NCBI RefSeq assembly: GCF_022835695.1
Contig: NZ_BQUV01000004.1
Span: 186,001-250,000, forward strand
Reading direction: 5' to 3'
DNA: 64,000 bases
DNA from: Bradyrhizobium sp. Ce-3
GTDB lineage: Bacteria; Pseudomonadota; Alphaproteobacteria; Rhizobiales; Xanthobacteraceae
This document shows, in pieces, positions 51,901 through 60,711 of the stretch (its first letter is position 1; each line of letters opens with the position of its first letter). The notes under the pieces were generated by a model. The model worked only from the letters and a program-made list of their open reading frames with translations. It was not told where the DNA came from and searched no databases. The position numbers and the translations under genes are program-made.

Positions 51901-51990
51901 TGCGGCTGCCATAGGGACGACACCGAATGCTTTGCCCGTCGAGCAACTCGATGGCACGCGCGCATGAGGGACGTACCGGCGACCGGGTTC

Positions 51991-52157
51991 CTTCCCCCCC
52001 TTGCGGGGGAGGGTTAGGGAGAGGGGTGCCACACGACGTGCGCTCTCCGAATTCGTCACAGCGACAGGCGAATAATTTTGCAAGAACGAAACGCTCGCCC
52101 GACCAGTTCGCCCGGGGCCGCCCCTCTCCCCACCCTCTCCCGCAAGGGGAGAGGGAG
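51991..52157. repeat. Palindromic element, 'cctctcccc / ggggagagg' type
   Basis: Starts with cttccccccttgcggggg and ends with cccgcaaggggagaggga, with ccctctccccaccctctccc within. The ends are inverted copies over about 35 bases. Related ends occur at 34502-34563 and 63976-64000. It lies upstream of the LivK-type gene's 3' end, so it could also slow read-through. Confidence 0.75.
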
Positions 52158-52209
52158 CCTGACAGCGTGCTTACCTCACGGCATTCCCGGACATGCGCCT
52201 CGGATCGCT

Positions 52210-53430
52210 TCAATGCCCCTTGGCAACATAGGGGCAGCCACCTTCATCGAGCGGACGGAAGGCCTGGTCGCCCGGCACCGTCGCGAGGTATTCGTAGAGA
52301 TCCCATTTGCTCTTGGACTCTTCCGGCTTCTTGATGCGCATCAGATACATGTCGTGCACCATGCGGCCATCCTCGCGCACCAGGCCGTTCTGGGCGAAGA
52401 AGTCATTGACCGGGGTCTTGCGCATCTGTGCGATCACGGTCTCGGAATCGACCGAGTTGGTTGCGGCGACCGCCTTGAAATAGTGCCGCAGCGCCGAGTT
52501 GACGCCGGCCTGGTAGGCGGTCGGCATCGCGCCATGCCGCTTGAAGAACTCCTGGGCGAAGGCGCGGGTCTCGGGCGTGCGATCCCAATAGAAGGAATCG
52601 GTGAACAGCAGGTCGTGCGCATGCGCCAGCCCAAGCGCCGGCACGTCGGTGAGCGTCACCTGCAGCGCGACGAGCTGCATGCTGGCGCGGATGTTGAACT
52701 CGTCGGCCTGCGACACCGCGTTGCGGAAGTCGGAGCCGGCATTGGCGAGCGCCAGGATTTTTGCGCCGGAGGACTGCGCCTGCAGCAGGAAGGACGAGAA
52801 ATCGGCGGTGTCGAACGGATGCCGGACCGCGCCCAGCACCTTGCCGCCGGCCGATGTCACGGCCTTGCTGGCGTCGCGCTCCAGCGCCTGGCCGAACGCA
52901 TAGTCGGCGGTGAGGAAAAACCACGGCGTGCCGCCGCGCGCGACCACCGCCTTCGCCGTCGCGTTCGAGGAGGCATAGGTATCGTAGGTCCACTGCACGC
53001 TGGTCGGCGAGCATTGCTTGCCGGTGAGATCGGACGAACCGGAGCCCGAGATCAGGAACAGCTTCTTGCGTTCGCGCGTCACGGTCTGGATCGCCAGCGC
53101 CACCGCTGAGTTGACGCCTTCGGCGATCACGTCGACGCCCTTGTTGTCGATCCAGTTGCGCACGATGCCGGTTGCGACGTCAGGCTTGTTCTGATGATCG
53201 GCCGAGATGATCTCGATCTTGCGTCCGGCGACCGTGCCGCCGATCTCCTCCGCGGCCATCTGCGCCGCGATCACCGAGCCCGGGCCGTTGCCGTCGGAAT
53301 ATTGCCCGCTCATGTCGGTGATGATGCCGACCCGCAGGACGCCATCCTCCGCGCGAGCTGCGCCGGCCGCAAAGGAGAGACACACGGCGGCAATTGCGAC
53401 CAGGAGATGCGAGCGCTTGGTAATTGACAT
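52210..53430 (-). CDS. Branched-chain amino acid-type ABC transporter substrate-binding protein (LivK-like)
   Basis: A 406-residue periplasmic binding protein of the type-1 (LivK/AmiC) fold with a signal peptide (residues 1-26). Typical patterns are LRVGIITDMSGQYSDGNGPG (about 29-48), the second-lobe DYAFGQALERDASK and NAGSDFRNAVSQADEF. It would bind an amide, amino acid or aromatic acid. ATG 53430 has AAGGAAA just upstream. No permease or ATPase genes are next to it, but two amidases follow upstream in the same direction, which suggests an amide-type ligand. The gap 53431-53654 is empty. Confidence 0.88.
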   Translation of the reverse strand: MSITKRSHLLVAIAAVCLSFAAGAARAEDGVLRVGIITDMSGQYSDGNGPGSVIAAQMAAEEIGGTVAGRKIEIISADHQNKPDVATGIVRNWIDNKGVDVIAEGVNSAVALAIQTVTRERKKLFLISGSGSSDLTGKQCSPTSVQWTYDTYASSNATAKAVVARGGTPWFFLTADYAFGQALERDASKAVTSAGGKVLGAVRHPFDTADFSSFLLQAQSSGAKILALANAGSDFRNAVSQADEFNIRASMQLVALQVTLTDVPALGLAHAHDLLFTDSFYWDRTPETRAFAQEFFKRHGAMPTAYQAGVNSALRHYFKAVAATNSVDSETVIAQMRKTPVNDFFAQNGLVREDGRMVHDMYLMRIKKPEESKSKWDLYEYLATVPGDQAFRPLDEGGCPYVAKGH

Positions 53431-53654
53431 TTCTTTCCTTGGGGGTTTGGACGTTTCCGATGATTTCCTGAAGCAATCGGCGATCACCGGCAACCCCGGC
53501 GCCGGCATGGCGCCCTGCGATTCCGAACCAAAATTCCGGGAGGAGGAACGCGGCCGGTGCGACGACACACGGGGACGCCGATCATGCGAACGCCGCGACG
53601 AGAATTCGCCGCGGCGTCATACGATGTCCAATACGAGATGGCGTCGAGACCGCC

Positions 53655-55085
53655 TCAGCGCCGCTCCCACAATTGCCTGACCAGAATGCCCACCTTGCGC
53701 TCGATCGCCTCGGCGGCATCGAGACACATGTCCTCGCGATAGCGCGAGCCGACGATCTGGACACCGACCGGCAAGCCCTCATGCAACCCGACCGGCACCA
53801 CGGCCGCCGGAAGCCCCAGCACATTCATCGACGAGATGAAGCGTAGATCGTTCCAGAACAAATCCTTCACGCGCTGGTCGCCACCGAGATCGGCATTGAC
53901 CTCCGGCGTCTTGCGCACCGAGGTCGGCATCAGCACCAGAGGATACTGTTCGAGGAACGTCATCCAGTTCCTGATGTGGCGCGAGCGCTCGGCGATCGCC
54001 TTCATGTAGCCGGCCTGATCCAGCTGATTGGCCAGCGCCATGAAGCCATGGAACGTCTTCTGGAAGTCGGCGCTGGAGGTCGCCAGCATCTGGTCCTGCA
54101 GCAGGATGCGGGTCTCGGTCATGATCAGGTCGCACCAGAGCTGCCAGACCTTGTTGAGATCGGGCACCTCGACCTCGTTGACGGCATAGCCGGCATCGGC
54201 CAGATGATCCGCCGCCTTGCGCTGGAGCGCGATCACGCCGCGATCGGCCGTCATGTCCTCGGGGATCTTTGCGAGCGCGACCTTGACCGGCGCGGCAGGC
54301 TTCGGCCCCTGCAACGGCGCCGGCACATACCAGGGATCGCGCGGATCGCGCTGCGCCATCACCTCGAGGCCGAGGCGCACGTCAGCGACGTGGCGCGCCA
54401 GCGGTCCCTGCGACGACATGAACTGCGCCATCAGCGGCCGCTCCGCCGTGGCGCTGGGATTGAACGCGGGAATCCGGCCCTGGGTCGGCTTGATGGTGGC
54501 GATGCCGTTGCAATGCGCCGGCCAGCGCAGCGAGCCGCCGATGTCGTTGCCATGCGCGATGGTGCCGATGCCGGCCGCGATCGACGCGCCGGCGCCGCCG
54601 GAAGATCCGCCGCAGGTCACCTCGGCATTCCAGGGATTGCGCGTCAAGCCGTGCAGCGGGTTGTCAGTGAAGCCGCGCAGCGAGAATTCCGGCGTGTTGG
54701 TCAGGCCGATGATGACAGCGCCGGCCTTCTTCAGATTGGCCGTCACCGGCGAGTCGCCCGGCGCGATATTGTCCTTGAACGCGACCACGCCGTTGGAATT
54801 GGCCTGGCCCTCGACGTCGATGTTGATCTTGATCGTGACCGGCACGCCGTGCAGCGGCCCAACCTCACCGCCCTTCCCCTTGCTCGCCGCCAGCGCTGCA
54901 TCGGCGGCCTTGGCGGCGTGCATCGCCGATGCGCCGAGATCGACGACGACGGCGTTGAGCGCCGGGTTGGCCGCCTTCATGCGGTCGAGATGGGCGCGAA
55001 CCACCTGCTCCGAGCTCACTTCGCTTTTCTTGATCGCCGCTGCCGTCTCGACGGCGGACCATTGCCAGATCGGTGCATTCGTCAC
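53655..55085 (-). CDS. Amidase signature family enzyme (second of tandem pair)
   Basis: A 476-residue amidase-signature hydrolase. The catalytic triad is Lys86 (VTIKINID), the cis-Ser in CGGSSGGAG (161/162) and the nucleophile Ser185 (GNDIGGSLR). It hydrolyses amide bonds with release of ammonia. The C-terminal region is typical of AmiC-like or indoleacetamide-hydrolase-like members. It lies 38 bases after the first amidase and shares overall pattern with it, so they are a tandem duplicate pair. It probably works with the LivK-type binding protein encoded downstream. Confidence 0.92.
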   Translation of the reverse strand: MTNAPIWQWSAVETAAAIKKSEVSSEQVVRAHLDRMKAANPALNAVVVDLGASAMHAAKAADAALAASKGKGGEVGPLHGVPVTIKINIDVEGQANSNGVVAFKDNIAPGDSPVTANLKKAGAVIIGLTNTPEFSLRGFTDNPLHGLTRNPWNAEVTCGGSSGGAGASIAAGIGTIAHGNDIGGSLRWPAHCNGIATIKPTQGRIPAFNPSATAERPLMAQFMSSQGPLARHVADVRLGLEVMAQRDPRDPWYVPAPLQGPKPAAPVKVALAKIPEDMTADRGVIALQRKAADHLADAGYAVNEVEVPDLNKVWQLWCDLIMTETRILLQDQMLATSSADFQKTFHGFMALANQLDQAGYMKAIAERSRHIRNWMTFLEQYPLVLMPTSVRKTPEVNADLGGDQRVKDLFWNDLRFISSMNVLGLPAAVVPVGLHEGLPVGVQIVGSRYREDMCLDAAEAIERKVGILVRQLWERR

Positions 55086-55123
55086 GTTGTTCTCCCGGTT
55101 ATGTTGAGCGCTTTGTTGTTGGT

Positions 55124-56542
55124 TCAGTCGCGCGGGTCGATCGGCGTCAGCGTCGCGGCGCGCGCCTCGATCACCTCGGCGACGGCGAGACAGACGTCCT
55201 CGCGGAAGCGGCCGGCGATCACCTGCACGCCGACCGGCACGCCACCGGCGGTCCCGGTCGGCACCACGACCGACGGAAAGCCGAGCGCGGGCACCGCGAG
55301 CAGCGGCCGCTGCGCGTCGAGCAGCGCACGCACCACATCAGCGTCTTCCTGATCCTGATCGAAGCGGAACGGCAGTTGCGCCGAAACCGGCAGGATGATG
55401 ACCGGGCAGCGCTCCTGGAACAGCTGCCAGGCCCGCACGATCGAAAGCCGCTGCTCGAAGCAGGCCAGCACCTGATCGCCGTCGAGCTCGGGCGCATACG
55501 CAATATGGCAGTCCAGATTGTAGCGGCTCCGATCGTCGCCGAACTTGCGGATCATCGGCGCCAGCACGCGCCGCTCCTCGTTGATGACGAGGCGATGCCA
55601 GAGATCGGCAGCCTCGGCGAGCCGCGGTGGTGTGGTCTCCTCCACGGCAAAGCCGGCCTCAGCGAGCCAGCGTCCGGCGGCACGCACCGCCGCGCTGACT
55701 TCCGGCGCCTCGTCGCCGAACGGCGCAGGCGCAATGGCAACGCCGACCGGACGCTTGAGCGGCCCGCCTTGCAAGGGCACCGGCAGCCACGTGCCGTCAC
55801 GCGCATCCGGCTGCGCCATGGCAGCGAGACCGGCGCGCAGATCGGCGACCGAGCGCGCGAGCGGCCCCTGCACCGACATCATTTGCGCCGTGATCGGACG
55901 ATCGGTCGTTGCCGACGGATTGAAGGAGGGAATTCGTCCCGGCGTCGGACGCAGGCCGGCGACGCCGCAGGCATAGGCCGGATAGCGGATCGAGCCGCCG
56001 AAATCATTGCCGTGTGCGATCGCGCCCATTCCGGAAGCGACCGCCGATGCGGCGCCGCCGCTGGAGCCGCCCGGCGTCAGCCGCCGGCCCCACGGATTAT
56101 AGGTCGCGCCGTGCAGGTCGTTGTTGGTGAACCAGCGGTGCGAGAACGCCGGCGTGTTGGTGCGCCCGACAATCACCGCGCCCGCCTTGCGAAAATTCGC
56201 GACCACCGGGCTGTCCTCGGTGGCGATGACGTCGCGGAAGGCGACGACGCCGTTGGTGGTGGCTTGGCCGCGCTGGTCGACATTGACCTTGATCGTGACC
56301 GGCACGCCGTGCAGCGCGCCAAGCTCCGCACCTGATTTCACCGCAGCGTCCGCGCTATCTGCCGCAGCCAGCGCTTCGTCGGCGAGGACAGCGACGATGG
56401 CGTTCAATGCCGGATTGACCTCGGCGATACGGTCGAGGCTGGACCGCACGGCTTCCCGGCTCGAAATCGCGCGCGTCGCGATCGCCCGCGCCAGATCGAC
56501 GGCCGACCAGCTCCACAACTCATTCTCGCGCCGCGTGACCAT
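55124..56542 (-). CDS. Amidase signature family enzyme (first of tandem pair)
   Basis: A 472-residue amidase. Lys85 (VTIKVNVD), Ser160/161 (TPGGSSGGA) and Ser184 (HGNDFGGSIR) form the Lys-Ser-Ser triad. It resembles its downstream neighbour in sequence pattern but differs at many positions, so the duplication is old. ATG 56542 is preferred over a TTG at 56557, since GGAGG lies 8 bases upstream of the ATG and the TTG sits in that ribosome-binding site. It starts 43 bases after the FadR-type regulator gene, so the regulator and amidases may be one operon. Confidence 0.9.
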   Translation of the reverse strand: MVTRRENELWSWSAVDLARAIATRAISSREAVRSSLDRIAEVNPALNAIVAVLADEALAAADSADAAVKSGAELGALHGVPVTIKVNVDQRGQATTNGVVAFRDVIATEDSPVVANFRKAGAVIVGRTNTPAFSHRWFTNNDLHGATYNPWGRRLTPGGSSGGAASAVASGMGAIAHGNDFGGSIRYPAYACGVAGLRPTPGRIPSFNPSATTDRPITAQMMSVQGPLARSVADLRAGLAAMAQPDARDGTWLPVPLQGGPLKRPVGVAIAPAPFGDEAPEVSAAVRAAGRWLAEAGFAVEETTPPRLAEAADLWHRLVINEERRVLAPMIRKFGDDRSRYNLDCHIAYAPELDGDQVLACFEQRLSIVRAWQLFQERCPVIILPVSAQLPFRFDQDQEDADVVRALLDAQRPLLAVPALGFPSVVVPTGTAGGVPVGVQVIAGRFREDVCLAVAEVIEARAATLTPIDPRD

Positions 56543-56585
56543 TGTTGTTTCCTCCAACGCGTATGCAACAGCCGGCCGATGCGGT

Positions 56586-57380
56586 TCAGTCGAGCCGCAA
56601 CGGCTGGTGAAAGACGGGCAGATCCATGCGCCGGTCCTCCGCGGGGACGACCACCGCTTCGGCGCTCAGCACATGGTCGAGCATCACGCGCTTTGCGCGC
56701 GCCGCGTTGCCGGAGCGGAACGCGGCCATCAGACGCTTGTGAAACTCGATGTTCTCGCAGGTGAAGCTGGACGCGAATTCCTGCACGCCGAGCTTGCCGA
56801 TCAGATGGCGGATCGCCTCGTTGACGAAGCGGGCGACCAGGCCGAGCAGCGGATTGGGACAGGCCTCGATCAGGATGTCGTGGAAATCGATCTCGGCGTG
56901 GCGGTGGTGCTCCCAGTCCGCGTCGCCGCCGGGATGATGCTCCTGAACCGCGATCGCCTTGTCGAGCGCCGCGAAATGCTCAGGCGTGAGGTGGCCGACC
57001 ACGCTGAAGGCGAGCTCCGGCTCGATCAGGCGGCGGATCTGGTAGATCTGCGCGGTCGAGATCGACTGGAAATAGAAGTAGTTGCTGAGCAGGCCGACGA
57101 TCCGGTTGATCGATACCGGCGCCACCCGCGCGCCCCCGCCGGGACCCGTGGTGTTCTGCACCAGCCCCTGCACCTCCAATGATTTGAGCGCCTCGCGGAT
57201 GGTCGAGCGGCTGCACCCGAACATCTCGATCAGCTCGCCCTCCTGCGGCAACCGGTCGTTCGGCCGCAACCCGGCCTGGAAGATGTGGCTGCGGATCAGG
57301 TCGGCGACCGCATCCGAGCGCTTGCGCTTGATCGAGGCGCGCCGGGAGGGGTCCAGGGACGGAAGAGCCGATTTATCCAT
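56586..57380 (-). CDS. FadR-type GntR family transcriptional regulator
   Basis: A 264-residue regulator. The winged-helix domain (about 25-95) includes LPQEGELIEMFGCSRSTIRE, and the all-helical FCD domain (about 110-240) has EIDFHDILIEACPNPLLG. It probably binds a carboxylic or amide-related effector. A 14-base palindrome ends right against its ATG, which suggests autorepression by occlusion of the ribosome site. It lies just upstream of the two amidase genes on the same strand and is likely their regulator. Confidence 0.92.
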   Translation of the reverse strand: MDKSALPSLDPSRRASIKRKRSDAVADLIRSHIFQAGLRPNDRLPQEGELIEMFGCSRSTIREALKSLEVQGLVQNTTGPGGGARVAPVSINRIVGLLSNYFYFQSISTAQIYQIRRLIEPELAFSVVGHLTPEHFAALDKAIAVQEHHPGGDADWEHHRHAEIDFHDILIEACPNPLLGLVARFVNEAIRHLIGKLGVQEFASSFTCENIEFHKRLMAAFRSGNAARAKRVMLDHVLSAEAVVVPAEDRRMDLPVFHQPLRLD

Positions 57381-57394
57381 TTTATGATCATAAA
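57381..57394. promoter_or_regulatory. Palindrome at the GntR regulator start
   Basis: A perfect 14-base palindrome, tttatgatcataaa, abuts the ATG, occupying the place of a Shine-Dalgarno sequence. It is AT-rich against a GC-rich background. It is a likely operator for the GntR regulator itself. Confidence 0.65.
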
Positions 57395-57452
57395 TAGACC
57401 GGGACAGCTCTGCAAGCCTCCGGTGGCCCCAACCGGTCGGTTTTAAGGCTCG

Positions 57453-58001
57453 CTACTGGTTGGCCGTGACGCGCATCCGGCGACAGAACCCGTCAATGAA
57501 CTGCGCGAGCGCTTCGAGATTGGCTAGCAGACCTTCGGCCAGTTCGCGATCAACCGATCCGGGGGCAAACGACGACGCCAGATACCGTTGACGATCGGCC
57601 CAAGCCCGGCAGGTTGCCGCCTTGCTTTCGGCAAACGCAACTTGCTCGCTTCGGCGGCCGCGGCTGCTGTCTTGCTCAAGCAACCGCTCGCTGGGCATCG
57701 ATCTCATGTCGGCTGGAACGTGCGGGCGCTTGAGCGGATCGAGGTGGCGATCAAGGTTTGCGCGCGCGATGGACTCGTTGACGTACGTGCCTCCCGCCAG
57801 CCGCAGTCCGGATCGGCGAGGCGCGGCTTCAACGCTCACGAACCGCTCGATCTCTGCCAGGAGTTGACGAAGCTCGTCAGCCGAAAACGCCTGCAAGACA
57901 TCGTGGACCTGGCTTCCGGTGCTCTCCGGATGGACGGCGTTGTCTTCGGCCATTGGCGTACAGCAAAAATCAGAAATAAAGCCCTGTCGGGCGCGCATCA
58001 T
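57453..58001 (-). CDS. Hypothetical protein, atypical region
   Basis: An 182-residue frame with no signal peptide and no recognised domain. It has helical regions around FSADELRQLLAEIERFVS and EGLLANLEALAQFIDGF. It begins in less GC-rich sequence than its neighbours and lacks a clear ribosome-binding site at either candidate ATG (58001 or 57953). A competing plus-strand frame (57588-58079) overlaps it. It could be a real small regulator-like gene or a decayed insertion. It may be horizontally acquired. Confidence 0.4.
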   Translation of the reverse strand: MMRARQGFISDFCCTPMAEDNAVHPESTGSQVHDVLQAFSADELRQLLAEIERFVSVEAAPRRSGLRLAGGTYVNESIARANLDRHLDPLKRPHVPADMRSMPSERLLEQDSSRGRRSEQVAFAESKAATCRAWADRQRYLASSFAPGSVDRELAEGLLANLEALAQFIDGFCRRMRVTANQ

Positions 58002-58292
58002 GCGTTCATATCAACAAAGCAGCGGCAGCTATGGCGGTCGGGCTCAATCCAAACAGGACAATGCCCAGACGAACAATGATTTCTGTCATCGCGCACACTC
58101 GCGAACCAATGACTCAAGATAAATTAAAGGTGGAGCTGCGCCAAGTGCACTCTGTGCCAGCCGCGCTCTGCGCCAATCACCGGCCAAGTCTTGGTTGCCA
58201 CATCCTTAAGGCCAGAACAGGCCGTTGCAAAAATCAAAGCAGGCGGCTGCGGATGCATGTGAGTGAAGCAAGCGACGGAGAATCCGGATCGC
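58002..58292. other. Intergenic region without recognisable genes
   Basis: About 290 bases between the atypical gene and the Aap-like permease. The sequence is poorer in GC than the flanks, with several ATG-rich and A-rich stretches. I see no good coding frame, palindrome or RNA structure here. Confidence 0.6.
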
Positions 58293-59414
58293 TCAGCCTT
58301 GCGTGCGCTGCGCCTCGAGGCTGCGGCTATAGCGCGACATCGCAAAGCAGAACACGAAGTAGATCACGCCGACGAAGACGTAGACCTCGACGCTGAAGGA
58401 CTGCCAGGCCGGATCGACGATCGCGGTCTTGGCGGTCGTCAAGAGGTCGAAGATGCCGATGATCAACACCAGGCTGGTGTCCTTGAAGAAGGCGATGAAG
58501 GTGTTGACCAGCGGCGGGATGACGTGGCGGATCGCCTGCGGCAGCACGATCAGCGCGTGCTTCTCCCAGTATGACAGCCCGAGCGCATCGGCGGCCTCAT
58601 ACTGTCCGCGCGGCACCGCCTGCAGGCCGCCGCGCACGACTTCGGCGAGGTAGGCGCCGGCATAGAGGATGAAGGCGATCTGCGCGCGCAACAGTTTATC
58701 GATGTTGACACCGTCGGGCATGAACAACGGGAACATCACGCTCGCCATGAACAACAGGCTGATCAGCGGCACGCCGCGGATCAGTTCGACATAGAGCACG
58801 CAGAGCGATCGGATCGCCGGCAGCTTCGAGCGGCGGCCAAGCGCAACGAGAATGCCGAGCGGAAAGCCAAACGCGAGCCCGAAGGTCGCCAGGATCAAGG
58901 TCACCGGCAGCCCGCCCCAACGATCCTGGGTGACAAAGGACAGGCCAAGAAAGCCGCCCCACATCAGGCAGCCGATCACGATCAGCGCCGCGGCCCATAG
59001 CAGGAACAACTCCTTGCGCCAGAAGCTGCGGCGGCTCGACACCACGAACAGCGCGATGAAGATCAGAACCGCGAGCGCCGGCCGCCACTGCTCGTCGAAC
59101 GGATAGGTGCCGAACAGGATGAAGCGGTACTTCTCGGGCACGACCGCCCAGCAGGCGCCGATGCCGCGCAGCGCGCGGCAGGCGCTGCTGTCATTGCCGG
59201 AGACGATCCAGATCGCGTTGGCGATGCCCCATTGCCAGAACGCGATGCAGGCCTTGCCGAGCAGGACCAGCATCAGCAAGGTCATGATGCCGGACGGGAT
59301 CGACGCAAACAAATTGGCACGCACCCAGGCGGTGAAATGGCCGCCGAGCGCCCGTGGTGCGGGCCGCGGGCCGATCGGCAACGGATCTTGCGGCAGGTGG
59401 GCGACCGAGCTCAT
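58293..59414 (-). CDS. Amino-acid ABC transporter permease, AapM-like
   Basis: A 373-residue permease with a long, variable N-terminal region (about 150 residues with three hydrophobic segments) and a HisM/AapM-type core. The core EAA loop is GLSYWEKHALIVLPQAIRHV (about 301-320). It belongs to the general L-amino acid (Aap) type of importer. It follows the AapQ-like permease with TGACATG (stop, one base, start). No ATPase gene follows, so the energy subunit must be encoded elsewhere, perhaps beyond the right edge after the binding protein. ATG 59414 fits this overlap pattern better than an upstream start at 59444. Confidence 0.9.
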   Translation of the reverse strand: MSSVAHLPQDPLPIGPRPAPRALGGHFTAWVRANLFASIPSGIMTLLMLVLLGKACIAFWQWGIANAIWIVSGNDSSACRALRGIGACWAVVPEKYRFILFGTYPFDEQWRPALAVLIFIALFVVSSRRSFWRKELFLLWAAALIVIGCLMWGGFLGLSFVTQDRWGGLPVTLILATFGLAFGFPLGILVALGRRSKLPAIRSLCVLYVELIRGVPLISLLFMASVMFPLFMPDGVNIDKLLRAQIAFILYAGAYLAEVVRGGLQAVPRGQYEAADALGLSYWEKHALIVLPQAIRHVIPPLVNTFIAFFKDTSLVLIIGIFDLLTTAKTAIVDPAWQSFSVEVYVFVGVIYFVFCFAMSRYSRSLEAQRTQG

Positions 59415-59415
59415 G

Positions 59416-60603
59416 TCAGCGCTCCACCAGCGCGATCCGCGCATTGTACCAGTTCATGAACAGGCTGATGCCGAGGCTGATGGTGAGGAACACCATCATG
59501 ATCAGCGCGATCGACTCGATCGCCTGCCCGGTCTGGTTCAGCGTGGTGTTGGCGATCGAGACGATGTCCTGGTAGCCGACCGCGACCGCGAGCGAGGAAT
59601 TCTTGGTCAGGTTCAGATACTGGCTGGTCATCGGCGGGATGATGACCCGCAGCGCCTGCGGCAGCACGATGTGCTGCAGTACGAAGCCGCGCTTCAGGCC
59701 GAGCGCCTTGGCTGCTTCCGATTGCCCGCGCGGCACCGCCTGGATGCCGCTGCGCACGATCTCGGCGATGAACGCCGAGGTATAGGTGACGAGCGCGATC
59801 AGCAGCGCGAAATATTCCGGCGCCAGCGTCAGGCCGCCGACGAAGTTGAAGCCGCGCAGCTCCGGCAGCATGATGCTCCAGCTCGCGCCCAAGAGGAACG
59901 ACACCAGCACCGGCAGCGCGACGACGAGGCCGAGCGCGTAAGGCCAGGCCGGCCGCGTTTTGCCGTCGCGCATCTGCTGCGCGATCAGGCGGCGCCTGAC
60001 GAAAGTGAAGACGATCGCGCCGGCAACCAGCGCAAGGATGGTCCACCAGTTCGCCTCGTGCAGCGGCACCGACGGCAGGATCAGACCGCGATTGGACAGA
60101 TAGACGCCCTCGACCGGCTTGAACGCCTGGCGCGCCGCCGGCAGGCCTTGCATCAGCACGTACCAGAACAGCAGCTGCAGCAAGAGCGGCAGGTCGCGCA
60201 GCACCTCGACATAGACGGCGGCGAGCCGCGCCAGCAGCCAGTTCGACGACAGCCGCGCGATGCCGACCAGCGTGCCGATCACGGTCGCCAGCACGATGCC
60301 GATCACGGCGACGCGCAGCGTATTGACGATGCCGACGATGAAGGCGCGGAGATAAGTGTCCTTCGGCGTGTAGTCGATCCAGCTGTCGGCGATCGGCATG
60401 CCGGCTTCACGGCCGAGGAAGGCGAAGCCGGTCGAGATGCGCCGCACCGAGAGATTATGCAGCGCGTTCGACCACAGGAAGGCGACGACGGCGACCGCGA
60501 TGCCGACCACCAGGACCTGCCAGAACAGGCCGGCGACGCGGGGGTCGCTGAGCGAAAGCCGCCAGGGACGAGACGGAGGGCGTTTCGGCGTCGATGTCGT
60601 CAC
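59416..60603 (-). CDS. Amino-acid ABC transporter permease, AapQ-like
   Basis: A 395-residue permease. The first 200 residues carry a large periplasmic insertion between the first and later membrane segments, as in AapQ. The EAA loop is ALGLKRGFVLQHIVLPQALR (about 321-340). With the AapM-like permease it forms the channel. The start is GTG 60603. It is divergent from the RpiR regulator with 108 bases between them, and that region contains a strong inverted repeat. Confidence 0.9.
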   Translation of the reverse strand: MTTSTPKRPPSRPWRLSLSDPRVAGLFWQVLVVGIAVAVVAFLWSNALHNLSVRRISTGFAFLGREAGMPIADSWIDYTPKDTYLRAFIVGIVNTLRVAVIGIVLATVIGTLVGIARLSSNWLLARLAAVYVEVLRDLPLLLQLLFWYVLMQGLPAARQAFKPVEGVYLSNRGLILPSVPLHEANWWTILALVAGAIVFTFVRRRLIAQQMRDGKTRPAWPYALGLVVALPVLVSFLLGASWSIMLPELRGFNFVGGLTLAPEYFALLIALVTYTSAFIAEIVRSGIQAVPRGQSEAAKALGLKRGFVLQHIVLPQALRVIIPPMTSQYLNLTKNSSLAVAVGYQDIVSIANTTLNQTGQAIESIALIMMVFLTISLGISLFMNWYNARIALVER

Positions 60604-60670
60604 AGCACAAGGATCCCGGTGAGAAGCGATCTTCTGCCATGCGCAAGCGCGTATTCGGGGCTGCGCACTT

Positions 60671-60707
60671 CATATGTTGCACCAAATTGATATTCGTGCA
60701 ACATATG
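60671..60707. promoter_or_regulatory. RpiR-family operator (12-base arms)
   Basis: Arms catatgttgcac and gtgcaacatatg are perfect reverse complements separated by a 13-base spacer. The site ends 4 bases before the rpiR ATG and lies 68 bases upstream of the aapQ-like start, so it can control both directions. Confidence 0.8.
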
Positions 60708-60711
60708 TTTC

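Noticed and set aside
51689-52209. Small genes or CRISPR-like array in the 520-base gap
   Set aside because: The repeats here are palindromic REP-like elements without equal spacers, and there is no frame with a ribosome-binding site.
57588-58079. Plus-strand gene overlapping the atypical minus-strand gene
   Set aside because: Composition and lack of any start signal make it less likely than the minus-strand frame, which itself is uncertain.
59107-60690. Plus-strand frame across the two Aap-like permeases
   Set aside because: Low-complexity Gln/Arg/Asp composition and no Shine-Dalgarno. The minus-strand frames have membrane segments and EAA loops.
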